Source of the DNA: Ciona savignyi
Lineage: Eukaryota; Chordata; Ascidiacea; Phlebobranchia; Cionidae
Direction: 5' to 3'
Assembly (NCBI GenBank): GCA_000149265.1
Contig: CH003301.1
Span: 978,057 to 1,042,056 of the forward strand
Length of the DNA: 64,000 nt
The notes beneath the pieces were generated by a model. That model had not been told where the DNA came from, ran no database searches, and was given only the letters and a program-made list of their open reading frames with translations. How positions within the stretch are numbered: position 1 is the stretch's first letter; the number at the start of each line of letters is the position of its first letter. Position numbers and translations under genes: made by a program. Of this stretch, positions 39,101 to 49,700 are shown piece by piece.

Positions 39101-40762
39101 TAATACGTACTGTATACATGGTCGTTTACCACGACCACATCAGACGGAATAATGCGTTTTGTTCTATAGAATATTTAAAGTTCAGAGGCAGTGACCAAAA
39201 TCCAAGCTTTTGAAAAACGCCTTGTTGTTATAGTGACTAGGAACAAAAGCATCATTCGACGAACATGGACATTCGTTATATGACACTGAATTCAATGAAA
39301 GAATGGCGAGATATTTGTATATCTTAACGCCATTAGATCACACAGATTTATATTTTCATTATAACCAATTCAATATATCTCAATTATATCGCGTCTATTT
39401 GTTGGTATAAAATGAATTGTAAGGTTAAACGGATTGCCGATATCGAATTCAGAGCTGCTTTGGTAGGCGGGAATTGCCAAGTCGTTCAGGAGTCCTGAAC
39501 CACCTTTGTTTGCTTACACAACAGTTACAAACGTGTTCGGAGCGTTGAGTGTAAACGGAGAGGACATCAAGGCTGATTTTGAGACGATACAAGATAAAAA
39601 GGGGCGAAAGTGTTTCGAGGAACAAACCCCCCATTGCTATTGTATCGATCAAAAACCCCGAACAACAAGGCTTATTCGTCTCACCGTTACGCTGGAAAAC
39701 AAACGGAAACACAAACCAGCTTGCTGTAGGGCTTACGTAATGCTATTTGACTGTTTTGAAGGCGGTCAGCAAGCGGTATACTGAAATATGATCATCAGCG
39801 TCTGCCTTATAAAGCAAAGAGTCAGGTCCCTGCAGGGTCGAGATTACATGGACGTTGCTTTCAAGCTGCTACATTGAGGCACTAGTTCACCATATCGCAT
39901 TACCGACGTCATTAAGTGCTGGAATTCTGGCATTCCAAACCTTCATCCCGTCAAAACTCGCAACCAAAGTAACGCCAGTATCATCTTTAAAGCCTTCCTT
40001 AACACGAGATTCTAAATATACATCACTCGCTGTCTAATAGGAATATTTCCGGAACAGTTGGGGTCATAATTGGCTATATTCCCAATGCGTGAATAGTAGT
40101 TAATATGCGTATTGTAATAGGGCATCATGGCAAGTTCGTTCTCGTATTAATACGAATTTACCGATATAATACGCATATATTATCGTTTGCCATACTTATC
40201 AATATTTGAAATAAAAAAAGGAAATTTGATTAAACATTTTATAGTTCCATTGTAAAAACTCAACAATTGTCTTTTATGATAAATATGAGCACTTACCGGC
40301 AGTCGGGGTGAACTCTGGAGTTAGATAACGCAAATCAACTATGTTATCCTGGGCGTATGTCGTCTTCAGACAGAATATTGACAAAATTAGAAGGAACCAT
40401 CCAAATACACGACCAACTGATAACGTAAATCCAGTCGAAGTCAAGGGGTTGAGATTTAAAATAAGCCTATTTGCGTCTTTAAAAAGCGCGAGAGTGTCTT
40501 TGAAATTGTCTCGATGTCCGGTTATCAGTGACAAATTGGTGTGTTTAAATCCCGGCCATTGTCTTAGATGTTGCAACTGTTCCCTCGCCCAACAATGTTC
40601 ACATTTACGACATTCACTTTCATTCCATTTAAACGCATGAGTTTTACCACATAATTCTTCATCGTGGTTTGATTTGGACAGGTTTGAGTTTTTCTTTATT
40701 ATGTCCATCGATTTATGTTTCACTGTCATTTTATATTCCCACTCGTCCTCGAAAGGCCACAT
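4122..40762 (-). CDS. Laminin subunit alpha, alpha-1/2 type, complete gene
   Basis: Encodes a laminin alpha chain, the subunit that joins beta and gamma chains through a coiled coil and carries the C-terminal LG domains binding cell-surface receptors in basement membranes. I placed 63 exons from the LN domain to the stop at 4122, all phase-consistent apart from one extra base near 17311. They total about 3130 residues plus a first exon, close to the length of vertebrate alpha-1 and alpha-2 chains. The presence of an LN domain, two L4 (IV) domains and five LG domains marks the alpha-1/2 class rather than alpha-3/4/5. Two alternative signal-bearing first exons (40297-40762 and 29296-30178) both end in phase 1 and join the LN exon at 28113; a third possible start exon lies at 22243-22722. 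Which ascidian paralogue this is cannot be settled here. Confidence 0.95.
6191..6410 (-). CDS. Laminin LG3-LG4 linker exon, Pro/Thr-rich
   Basis: A 220-nt exon from acceptor CCATAG to donor GTAATT. It ends LG3 with [10 protein letters not shown] and then runs through a Pro/Thr/Asn-rich stretch ([26 protein letters not shown]). This is the usual place of the hinge between LG1-3 and LG4-5. Using the later AG (GCTAG) as acceptor would create an immediate stop, which fixes the boundary at 6410. Confidence 0.85.
6470..11388 (-). CDS. Laminin alpha LG1-LG3 exons
   Basis: LG1: 11388-11248, 11185-11031, 10955-10802, 10737-10607, ending [15 protein letters not shown] and CKGC. LG2: 10534-10369, 10287-10143, 10003-9868, 7409-7274, with [19 protein letters not shown] and [11 protein letters not shown]3: 7127-6954, 6882-6737, 6652-6470, with [12 protein letters not shown] and [10 protein letters not shown]1-3 bind integrins in laminins generally. 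LG3 contains a pentaarginine RRRRRQT (exon 7127-6954), a likely furin-type site. The LG2 intron 9867-7410 is enlarged by a repeat element. The intron 10801-10738 is only 64 nt. Confidence 0.94.
7630..9475. mobile_element. Non-autonomous repeat element with internal ~340-bp tandem units
   Basis: Inside the LG2 intron. It begins near ACTAGAGAGTGTCAACC and shows about five internal units of roughly 340 bp. Each has GGGGAATTCCCCTAGATTTA-like, CAAGTTTCATTGCGATTCC and CAGCCGTTCAAGCGCTATG boxes. ATGGGTCCCAT at 7777-7787 and ATGGGACCCAT at 9464-9474 form inverted ends of the core, and an A-rich tract (9391-9430) lies just before the right end. No protein-coding capacity was seen. A related copy is at 57160-58640. 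Confidence 0.75.
11661..15004 (-). CDS. Laminin alpha coiled-coil (domains I/II) exons
   Basis: Twelve exons: 15004-14862, 14676-14626, 14086-13976, 13904-13793, 13693-13540, 13441-13219, 13161-13045, 12953-12790, 12716-12484, 12384-12268, 12186-12016, 11815-11661. It starts [17 protein letters not shown], the cysteine pair that opens the long arm, and continues with heptad-like, Cys-poor sequence rich in N-glycosylation sequons (NVT, NQT, NGT). It ends [18 protein letters not shown], matching the laminin alpha end of domain I. This part assembles with the beta and gamma chains. The 51-nt exon at 14676-14626 rests on splice sites and phase only. Confidence 0.9.
14087..14625. other. Laminin intron, no additional exon seen
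   Basis: About 540 bp between coiled-coil exons. Overlapping short ORFs on both strands have no laminin-like character and no phase-fitting splice sites that I could find. Confidence 0.5.
14763..14788. repeat. GAAA microsatellite
   Basis: Five to six GAAA units in a coiled-coil-region intron of the laminin gene. Confidence 0.9.
15103..15958 (-). CDS. Laminin alpha LEc exons
   Basis: Exons 15958-15826, 15760-15647, 15585-15377 and 15296-15103. They close L4b ([13 protein letters not shown]) and continue with LE repeats ([39 protein letters not shown]). The first carries [10 protein letters not shown], an RGDS at 15901-15912. Confidence 0.93.
16018..16808 (-). CDS. Laminin alpha L4b (IV) domain exons
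   Basis: Exons 16808-16643, 16571-16389 and 16139-16018 encode the second L4 globule. They include [47 protein letters not shown] and [17 protein letters not shown] second L4 domain is a feature of alpha-1/alpha-2 chains. The first exon of this group begins in phase 2, which implies the micro-exon upstream. Confidence 0.93.
17136..17176 (-). CDS. Probable 41-nt micro-exon at L4b start
   Basis: The intron from 17262 to 16809 joins a phase-0 donor (corrected frame) to an exon that needs phase 2. A short segment with acceptor ACTACAG, reading [13 protein letters not shown] and donor GTGTGT, changes phase 0 to 2 and solves this. It adds 14 residues including the codon shared with the next exon. 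Support is by phase only. Confidence 0.45.
17263..19332 (-). CDS. Laminin alpha LEb rod exons
   Basis: Exons 19332-19125, 19064-18970, 18885-18763, 18701-18544, 18459-18314, 18235-18055, 17979-17843, 17787-17681, 17600-17477 and 17407-17263 encode tandem laminin EGF-like repeats between the two L4 domains. Every junction is phase-compatible up to the last exon. That exon is 145 nt where 144 would keep frame. It reads GCTTCFCS and then, only after skipping one base near 17311, [16 protein letters not shown], the expected lead-in to L4b. Confidence 0.9.
17311..17311 (-). other. Apparent +1 frameshift in laminin exon
   Basis: The minus strand reads TGC TCT A GGT GTT ACA. Omitting one base restores the family-like CFCSGVTNQC; alternatively one T of the T5 run just before could be extra. 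Read as written, the exon gives [19 protein letters not shown] polymorphism, an assembly error or an unusual splice are all possible. Confidence 0.6.
19409..20036 (-). CDS. Laminin alpha L4a (IV) domain exons
   Basis: Exons 20036-19867, 19805-19699 and 19638-19409 encode the first L4 globule. Diagnostic stretches are [31 protein letters not shown] and [20 protein letters not shown]. The domain closes in the next exon with [17 protein letters not shown] basic GRRRRTRPQ segment lies near its start. Confidence 0.93.
20153..21355 (-). CDS. Laminin alpha LEa rod exons
   Basis: Exons 21355-21266, 21166-21055, 20969-20822, 20728-20516, 20450-20348 and 20286-20153 carry the end of LN ([14 protein letters not shown]) and Cys-rich laminin EGF-like repeats ([46 protein letters not shown]). 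The last is the half-repeat preceding L4a. These form the short-arm rod. The third exon contains an ERGDSL segment (RGDS at 20902-20913). Confidence 0.93.
21356..24219. other. Intron between LN and LEa exons
   Basis: A 2.9-kb intron. Apart from the candidate first exon at 22243-22722 I see no supported gene. The DNA around 22260-22700 and 22900-23200 looks less AT-rich than its surroundings, which would fit a promoter or exon. Confidence 0.5.
22243..22722 (-). CDS. Candidate third laminin first exon (LN-less isoform)
   Basis: Inside the intron between the LN and LEa exons lies an open frame from ATG 22722 (or 22602). It ends ATGAAAAAG before donor GTAAATGG at 22243 in phase 0, exactly the phase needed to splice to the LEa exon at 21355 (YYYSIKDI). 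The N-terminus is hydrophobic ([13 protein letters not shown]), and a second signal-like stretch follows the inner ATG ([16 protein letters not shown]). The rest is Arg-rich with no known domain. If used, it would make an alpha chain starting at the LEa rods without the polymerising LN domain, like naturally short-armed vertebrate laminins. Support is only ORF length, signal-like start and phase; it could be chance. Confidence 0.3.
24220..28113 (-). CDS. Laminin alpha LN (domain VI) exons
   Basis: Five exons: 28113-27974, 27851-27705, 24819-24695, 24637-24517, 24396-24220. They read [67 protein letters not shown] and [17 protein letters not shown], all hallmark alpha-1/2 LN segments. The LN domain is the N-terminal globule that lets laminin short arms polymerise. 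Two large introns (27704-24820 and 24219-21356) interrupt this part of the gene. Confidence 0.95.
24820..27704. other. Large intron within the LN domain
   Basis: About 2.9 kb with no open frame that I can support. No repeat family members were recognised. It may hold regulatory DNA. Confidence 0.5.
28114..29295. other. Intron between first exon B and the LN exon
   Basis: About 1.2 kb without supported exons, AT-rich, with no recognised repeats. Confidence 0.5.
29296..30178 (-). CDS. Laminin first exon B (proximal), alternative signal peptide
   Basis: The reading frame is open from ATG 30178 to the donor GTAAGTAT after 29296, phase 1, matching the same LN exon as exon A. The ATG at 29521 gives a conventional signal peptide: MLKTTSK, a hydrophobic [10 protein letters not shown] core, then a cut after HADA. 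The mature start would be NFGRQNAH, about 40 residues before the LN domain. The 219 codons upstream of 29521 are also open, basic and Cys-containing, and match nothing I know; that is long for chance in AT-rich DNA. This exon should be driven by its own promoter within exon A's long intron. Start choice: 29521 is favoured on signal-peptide grounds, 30178 is the longest. Confidence 0.55.
30179..40296. other. 10-kb gene-free span between laminin first exons A and B
   Basis: No ORF with a recognisable family or consistent splice sites on either strand; the longest frames are about 60-120 codons and overlap each other randomly. It is largely free of the repeats seen elsewhere in the window. It must contain the promoter of exon B just above 30178 and is the likeliest place for laminin enhancers. 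Confidence 0.5.
40297..40762 (-). CDS. Laminin first exon A (distal), signal/anchor segment
   Basis: ATG at 40762 opens 155 codons and ends GACTGCCG before the consensus donor GTAAGTGC, phase 1. The phase joins the LN exon at 28113 to read [11 protein letters not shown]. Residues about 117-137 ([19 protein letters not shown]) are hydrophobic and end at a plausible signal-peptidase site before QDNIVD. The 116 residues upstream are charged and contain Cys (CRKCEHC). The only methionines before the hydrophobic segment are residues 1, 12 and 19, so a normal short signal peptide cannot start inside this exon. Either the protein has a long leader, or translation starts in an unseen upstream exon that splices into this ORF. 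The intron to the next exon is over 12 kb. Confidence 0.6.
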
Positions 40763-43700
40763 CTTACTTGGTCAGTTGTCAAATGCTTTTGTTTCTATTT
40801 AAAATAGATTTGTACAACCTTTCGTCTACACAACCTGGTTAAGAAGAAAATTAATGTATTTTTTAAAGTATCTTAGATAAGTTTTCCAGCCAGCTGGATA
40901 CACAGTTCTGATAGTTCGCACCTTTGTCAATACTGGCCTGATAACCGACACTCACTTTCAAGTATCTAACGTTAAATACAACATTGCGTACGCGACAGTT
41001 GTGTGTCTCTGCATTTTTTGCAAACTGTCTGAATCATAATCAAGACTGAAAATTCACACCACACTTTTCTTTAATATTATAATTGAATTAAAGAATGAAC
41101 TGAACTTCAGAGAATGCACAAGGGATGCAACCTTTCTTGGAATTCCAGAGTCTATCCCGCGCTCATTGGTTACATTTCGAAATGTATTTTTGTGATTGGT
41201 ATAGCAAGGTTTTAAATCAAAGACATGCAAGTTTGGAATCAGATTCAAGAGGTGGAGTTCATATAAAAGTCATCCTACCCTTTCCAAACAAATTCCCTCA
41301 TATTTTCCTGGTTGATCGATCCCCACGTCACGTAATCTACGGCTTCATTCGTTACGAAAATGGCAAGTGTTTGTCTTCGTTTGTGTGCCAAGCGATTAAC
41401 AGACCACAAAAGCTTATCCATTAACCATTCCCCAAACAATCTCCACTTTGCCGCTGCCAAAACGTCTTGCCTTCCTTCACAAACCCACTTTCCCCACCTC
41501 TGGAATTTAGACCTCTCTTCCCACGATATTCGGAATCAGCTTAATCTGCCAACTTACCGATATTTTGCTATTAAACACTTGTACGATTTGTTCTTAACTT
41601 ATCCCGAGGGAAACCTTGCCTTGGTTAACCAATGCTCTTGAGCCAAAACATTAAACCAAATCTCTGTTCGTAGTTGGTCATACTATCTGCCAGTTAAATG
41701 CGCCCAAATGTGGACAAATTGATTCTAATTCACTACGGCACCAATATGTAATACTAGCCCATGTTAAAACAAAAACACATGTGCTCGCGGTTAACGTCCC
41801 ACAGTTCAAAATCTAAAGTATCTCGTAGACGCTAACCAAATGGCATTTTCCGAGAAATTAGATCAATAAAAATGATTTACATTTGTTAAAACGTGTGTTG
41901 TCCAGCCGGAGTGCATGTTTTCAATCACAAATGCAATGACAGCAATCGTAAGATAACTTTCGATGACTTTACACTAATTGGAACGAACTGTTTGGGATGA
42001 CATCTTCTAAAGTACTGACCACTTTGTCGGGCTATCATGACCCAATAAACGACCGACAATAGTCCACTGGATGATATAAAGTTAGATACTAATCTGCGGT
42101 GGTGATCGCATTTTGACAACGGGAAGTAGAGGTTTAGATATATCTCTAAACAGCTTTCACCCATGTTCTCACGGTTTTGTCATTCTAGTTCCTTGCATAT
42201 GAATTTTAACCGATTTTCTGTTATGTTTGGCGCTACTCATCTATCTTGCTTGCATTCGCCGTGCAGTATCTCGTATAAACATATTAATTGAGCTCAACCG
42301 CAGCGCGCCTTTGTCAACTGACGTGTATCTATATTAACAAGAGCAGTCGCCAGGAGACCTTCGATCTGTTTAATTCTTGGCTTATATACGATGATACTGA
42401 AACAAAGCATGATGTGTTTTACGGCTTATAAAATCCTTATATACATTCCATGGGGCATCGATAACGTTAATTACCTTAATTTAATAATCTCCGCATGTTA
42501 AATGTGCCGCCAAGTAGCTTAGATATATAACTAAACAAAGACAGTCAATAAACGCAGATGCATAGATTGCCACTTAAACAACGGATCCAACAACACGCTG
42601 GAAAGGCATTCTTATCGCGCGAATATTGCGGGTCAAGTTATCTGCTTACTTCCGAGTTACATTAGTCTTCCACTTCTGTTACGATACAGCTGTTGCAATG
42701 TCACATGTCAGTGTTGCGTTATAACACATAGTTACCGAGGGATGCCTACAAAAAGGACGCATATTTTAACATATTTTCCACCTCATATGGATAGTAAAAC
42801 TGACCTTTATGTATAACCTGACTACTGCTTACAGTTGAACAATCTCTGTCATAATGCTTAATATAAATACAATAAATTTAAGCATCTACACTATCGGTGT
42901 TTATCAACCAACCTACTTTAATCCACTATGTGCATGCTTTTCTTTTCAGTTTCCTTCGCGTATTGGCTCAATGGCTTTGTATGGCATTCACGCCCTATTG
43001 TAATCCGAAGGTAAAACACAGACATTTTGTAAGATTACCCATTCAAGCTTCGCCCCACGTGTGCTCTCTCTTCAATTCACCAAACGATCTGATGGTTAAA
43101 TAGCCGGCAGTATTCTTTGATCGTATGTTGTTTGATAGCGTTATTCCTACAACGGACACACCTGATATTTGCGATAGGCGTCTAAATGACGTGGAGATCA
43201 TAGCGCCGCGTGTGGCCTTACTTTCTCGTAAAGTATTCCATCAAATAAAAAATTGTCGCCTGTGATGCACAATGGAACCGGTCCATAGTTTTACTGCGAC
43301 ACTAAAAAATTTACCCATGGAAGTTTAGCGTTGTAATAATCAATTTGAAATAATTAAAAATTCCGGTAATTCGGGGCTTACAATCGGTATTTAAATTTAG
43401 ACATTTATATTCTTATCTTCGTTATATTTGACGCAATGTTCGCACACATTGATGAAACGACAGCAACGCCGGCCCAATAAAGCGGATCCTTAAAATTTGC
43501 TTATGACAAATATAGAATTAAGAGATTGGCAAACAGTTGGTCGTACGTCGAAAGCGTCAACAATTTAAGACAATTTTGTTGCATGTTATCTTTTCCCAAA
43601 TTCTAATGTGGTTTCCTACGTTTATCGGAAATTACTCTCAGTAATTTGCTGTGAAATGTAGAAGTGAAAAAATGTAGTCTGGGAAAAAAGGAAAAAAATC

Positions 43701-46285
43701 CCGATGCCTGATAATTTGCTTCGATTTACGTACGATTCACAACGATAGCTTTTTATTTGTGTAACATATTTGGGCAATTGGCTTTTAACTCTGATTTCTG
43801 TCTCAAACACCGGTTCAAAGAGGTATAAGATGACCTTTACTTTGGGTGTGGCAATGCTGCAGACATTACCGGAAACCTATTCCAAACGCGCACGACAGCA
43901 AATAAAAAGCGATGGCCCTTCTATCGATGGAACTGGGGTCTTGAATCGATATAATCCGCTAATACTTTAATCCACGCCGCCTTTTGCCCTCCTTTGCCGC
44001 TCACTTAAACGTAGTTATCAAGCATATTCCGACCTTTAGGAACGGCGCTGAGCCATCTATAGAAATTTTGAATAAGATCAGCATACTCCACACCTAAAGC
44101 AATGATATTTTTAATATATTTGGGTTAAACATTTTTTGGAAAGACTAATGGTTATAACGATCATTTTTTTAGCCATGAAAGCTGTTTCCGGAATTTTATC
44201 AATCATTTCCTCTACTTTTATGTGGGAACTGACGACTTTCCTTAGAATTAGTCACGCTTGTGGCAATGCTCAATTGCATTTTAAAATAGATATGACATAA
44301 GGTCTGCGCAAAGACTGGAGAACGATCTCGTAGGGAAACCTTGACGCCCTAATTACAGTTCGATATTAGTCTTAACCCGATGCTAATGCGTATGTAAATG
44401 TCGTATCCTGGAGCAGGATGCTCGGGTCAATTGCGAGTTCGAGAATCTTTTTAAGTCCTAATTCAATTATCGTTTTCATAATGACTCATTTGCACCTTTG
44501 CTAAGCACGACTCGCACGGTAACTGTTGGATTCATCGTGTTGATAAGTTCCCTGGAGATGCAATACCAATGGCAACTAACTTTTGCATTTCATGTGATTT
44601 AGTCTTTAGTGTTTTATCAGTTTGGAACAGCTGGAATTTAGGAGTTTTTATTATATGGATCTGTACAAGTTTGGGAAGCGTTAAATACAATTGATGTAGG
44701 ATTTAAATAAAACTGAATGTCTCCGTTTTTAACCGGTCCTGTTCGGATTTTAAATCCACGGGTCCTGAATCCGGACAAGATACATATTTGTATGTGGCCT
44801 AAGCTCTAATATGTTTTAAACCTAAATATATTAGACATGCGTCGACAACCTCTTTAAGCTACATACAACTAACTTAAAGCCAAAATGCTTATTTATTTAT
44901 GTGTTGGTCGCGGTATTTGGTATATGTGTTGGTCGCATTTTCGGCCACACTACCTTACATAATGCTTATTGTTTTACCGGCGTAAGTTTAGAATTTATTA
45001 TGTGATTGTTACTAAAACCAACCCGTTTTATAAGTAAAAATCGGTATGTGAATCGGTCACGTTAAATACTCGGCCACATAACAGGGCCAAAATGTTTATT
45101 TTTAATAGGGGTTGATTGGTATATCTGAGCCACATTGCCACCTATCGGATTTTACTAACAAACGAGTCCGTTTCTTTTCTTTTATTGCAAACTGTTAGAA
45201 ATGTTAGAAATAAACGAAAAGCAAGGTTGCAAAAGTCAAATTAATTGTTTATCACAAACCAATCTCTTTTTTGTTTAGGGAAACAGAACATCCAGCTATT
45301 ATAGACACATTTATGTCATACAGCCTAGGCATTTCAAATACACATCAAGCAACCGATGTCTAGCACAAGCCTTCCTTTAAAATTCCTATAACTTTACAAA
45401 CTGAATCACTTATCGTTTCATCTAAAACTCACAGTTTACTGCACCCTAAAAGGAGACCTCCATATAAATGTGCCACCACTAGTTTTCTTCGAACAGTACA
45501 ACCAACTGTTGCTTTTCTCTTACAGGTTAGAACGCGGAAGCAATATGAAGGATATATGAAACTCCGCATGCAAATATTAGCCTAATAACATCTCTGAGAC
45601 CACAAATAAAAAGCTTTGCGATATGGAAGTATTTGTTTGAATTCCAACTAGGTCAGGGTTCCTATTTCACTAGGCCCTACATTGCCGGGAACGTTTAGCT
45701 AGTGCAAATACATTTAACACTTAGACATTTGTACAACTTAGGAGACATTTGTACAACTTTGCATGTGATTTTACTCTGAAAGATCCCATTTTACTTTTAA
45801 TGTCCTCGTCATCAATATAGTTTTTTTTTTTAATATTTTATCTGTATGTGATTCGGTCTCTCCACACGACCGTTCTTGGCACGATATGTTGCTCAAGTAT
45901 ATCGCTTATCTTATACTAACGCTTTCTGGCCTCCTTGAGAAAACAAAATTTTAACTGCGAAGTGGTGGACGGCAGAGAATGAAAGGGATATTATTGCAGA
46001 AGAGAACCAAAATCTAGTTATTAGGACATCATGTGATTGTAGTAATAGGCAAACTAACGTAGATAAATGTTTCACAAGAATTGCGTAGCTTTTGCAGCGA
46101 ACTCATCGCCAACTATTCGGTTGATCGTCGCGCACGGCAAATAGTTTCTGTGATGGGAAAATTCAACCGCTATATTTAATTGTCTAACAGCCGATCAAAA
46201 ATGATAATTTTGTTGCTCTAATATTTTTCAGTACAAGCCCTTTGAAACCTGCAATAGAACACAGCAAATTCGACAACAAATTTGG
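40763..46285. other. Intergenic region, laminin 5' to ODC 3'
   Basis: About 5.5 kb without supported genes. Near 44900-45150 there are loosely repeated GTTGGTCGC and TCGGCCACA segments, and near 45723-45765 a short direct repeat of ACATTTGTACAACTT. The right end approaches the ODC polyadenylation signal; the left end is the promoter side of laminin exon A. Confidence 0.5.
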
Positions 46286-46291
46286 TTTATT
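46286..46291 (-). terminator. Candidate ODC polyadenylation signal
   Basis: AATAAA on the minus strand about 440 nt past the ODC stop codon, the first canonical signal noticed downstream. Confidence 0.5.
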
Positions 46292-46729
46292 TACAAGATT
46301 CATATAGTTTACCCTGGTAAAATCTTTGTGAAATCGACAACACAAAACTTATACCAGAGACAACACAAAATCAAACATCCGATAACGAGAACTTTAACCG
46401 AATAAATAATCAACTGAGTGTACATTTGTCCATTTAGTAATAAAATCTGGAATATATAAATTTCAGCCACCCGAATCCAAGAAATAAAGCATGCATTAAA
46501 AAACCACATTATAAACATTTCATTACACACTACACAGCAAACACTATTTACATGGACATCATGTGATATCACCAAATTTTGCAGATAAAAAGGCATTTGT
46601 GTACACCAATTTTTAAAACTATTTTTTTTTATAAAAATTCCTAACTTGTATTATTTAACAGTGCTACCCAAACAAAATATAGAAGCCAATCGAGTGTAAA
46701 TATTTAGCATTTCCACAGACCATGCAATC

Positions 46730-49700
46730 TTATGCTTCCACGGGAACACGGCAATTCTCGCTGTAAAATATATTTGGATCGCCTGAATAGTCAGAGATCT
46801 GGCCGAAGTAATTTGTTTCTGATTCCCCGCACAAATCATCCTGCAATGGAAATATTGAGATTAGAATATTGATTGCTCTAGTAGATAAGCAGCAAGTATT
46901 AATACACTAAGCCGGATTAAAAGACAATTAGGAAGCGTTCCAATAATAATATTTTCACTTCAATTTAGCAGTATGTTGAGGACCTTTACCTCTGAGCTGG
47001 AGCTGTCATCTGTTGCTGAACTGATGGTGACATTGGGCAGTAGCTTTCCATTTAGATAACTCTGCATCACAGTGCTACAAAGTATGAGTAGTAATTATAT
47101 GTCTATGTGCAATATACAGATTGTAGAACAAAAGTATAAAAACCTACTTCTCATTCTCGGAAATGACGTAGAACATTTTGGTTGTTTTAAAGCCGTTAAA
47201 TGCCGATCCAGCAGAGATGGTGTAAGCTCCCATGTCTGGAACAATTAAAATAAATCAGTAAAATAACCTTTGTCAATAAAAATTTAAATTAGGCACCAGC
47301 ATTCACTTAAGTTGGTAAAACCAATCACCAAAATGTCACTGCTATAATAATGGTCTAGCATTATAAACGTGATGCAAAGTGTTGCACTTTCCTCGCACAA
47401 CTAAATTATTATGAATTATTTAGTTTTTAAAATGCTTGAATTGTAAAAAAGGTCCCAGATACAGATAAATAAACTGTTCATGGAAGATGGCAGATAGCAA
47501 CTTATTATCACTATTTGAAACACCCACTTCTATAATTTAAATAAAAACATACAGTTTATTTACAGTATCATTCAAAACATTTCTAACAGACAATGGATTA
47601 GGGCGAATAGTTTGCTGGGTTTAACACACTGCAAAGGTATCCTGATGCTAGGTGAAATGTTATCTGATGGTTGTGTTATGTGTAATAGATCCACAAAGTA
47701 TTATACCATTGTTACCAAAGGGCATTAAATTATTATGTACATTACATTCCGAGGTATTAATATTGTGTTTTTAATTTAAAAAATGCACCTGTGATATATT
47801 ACTCACATATTAACTGTTCCCAAATTAACAAATGTACACATCATAACTTAATATATGAATTCAAGTAACAAAAAATACCATCTAGTTAATTCAAACATTC
47901 CCAACAGACAAAATTATTGAAAATATTTATATCACCTTCCCAGATGATCCAGTTCCCAGTGGTAAGCTCCGGCAACATCACATGCTCACATATTTGATCC
48001 AGCCCGTCGCATGTAGGACCCCAGATACTTGATGAAAACCTCACTCCATTCTGTTTTGTTTGCTGGAAAATACAATGATCTGTTGTGGGTGGCCTAAATT
48101 AACATTTTAACTAACAATAGACAATGCACCCAAGCAAATGGTCAGAAATAAAATTGACTGGCATGGACATGGTCACAAAATAGCAGCACACACCACTAGG
48201 TTTAATGATGCAAATAATGCCAGCTATTATTATGCTTCCAACCTAGAAATAACTGGAAACTGACAGTTCTTTGTTAACATGTAAAGAATTAAATGGGGTA
48301 GGCCTATAGCATTATATGAATGTAAACTACTACTGACGGCATTGGTAAACACAAATTAAACAATAAAAGATAGCTAAAAATCCATGTTAGATTAATTTTG
48401 ATTTGGTGTGTAAAACTAGAAACAAACAAGAAAACTAATAAATGATTCTTAACTATTTGATTCCGAACTGGTTTATTTTGAACTTTGCTTACAATTTTAA
48501 ATCGATGTTGGTGCATAGCTAACCTAATGTGTTCCTATTACTACGATTTAAGTTTTCATTTTCCCCATATTGTGATTAGTTGGCGACTTCTTAAAATGCC
48601 TAGTTACAAACCTATGTCCAGGACAAATTAAGTTTAAACATTCAAACTTTAATTTGGCAAATTGTTTAAAACATAATTATTTTATAATGCTTTAATTTAT
48701 TCATACACTCAATTACCTTTAAAATTTGCGGTGTAACTTGTGCGTGGTCAAAGAACAGGCAGTTGAAAGAGCCATATATTCCGTCATTGACGTAATACAT
48801 AAATGCCGGTTTGTGACTTCGTGTTGGAGTGAATGGATTTCCAAATGTTTCTGTTGAAGACAATGAGAACGTTTGCGTTGATGTAATATTTCATGTTGGT
48901 GTGGAGATTGATTACATCTAGGCACTTCTCAATATTAGGTCATATTTCGTAATCTCTACAATTAACACAGGAAATTGAGACAAAACATAACTTTTTAATT
49001 CGGTCACATGAACATCACACAGATTTTGGAATATTTTACCTTTTGGTGAGTCCGCCTCTTCACCTGGTACACCTTGTAGTACCGCCCGCTTAGCTATGAT
49101 ATTGGTAGCCAATGTGTAGGCAGAAGCTGCAAAATATCGTCCTGGTTCAGCAATAATTTGAACATGAGGGAAATCGCTCTTTGGGAACAAGTCATCCAAT
49201 GCCAAGTTAACCATGGAAGCAATCTGAGAAAGTAAAGTCAAGCAATATTAGTGTTACAACTATTCTAGTAAACAAACTTAAAAGCTTAACACACTATAAA
49301 TAGATTAACTTTTGTTAGACTAGTCAATGGATAAATTTGCTTCAAAGCTTCACGACCTATAACTCGTATTAAAACATTTCTAAATTTAGCACCAAATTCG
49401 ATAATCATGTACTTATTCATTTTTAAATAATGTCACAAAATATCTAATATTATGAATATTACATTATTAGAACAGATTACAAAAGTCATTAGAGGTGATA
49501 TGATGTAACATGTGCTTTTAATAAGCCAACCAGTTTTATCATTATGCAATCACAAAACAAGATATGCTATCTTTACCTCCTCAAACTTTAAATCCACATT
49601 TTCTGTTCCAGGAAAACCTCCCCCAATATCAAGCAAGGTGAAATGGTAACCAATACTTTCTGCGTAATCAAACAGAACACGAGCATTTTGTATTGCTTTC

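Noticed and set aside
41125-41641. Overlapping plus-strand ORFs of 93-99 codons
   Set aside because: Random-looking composition, no splice or domain support, adjacent to the laminin promoter.
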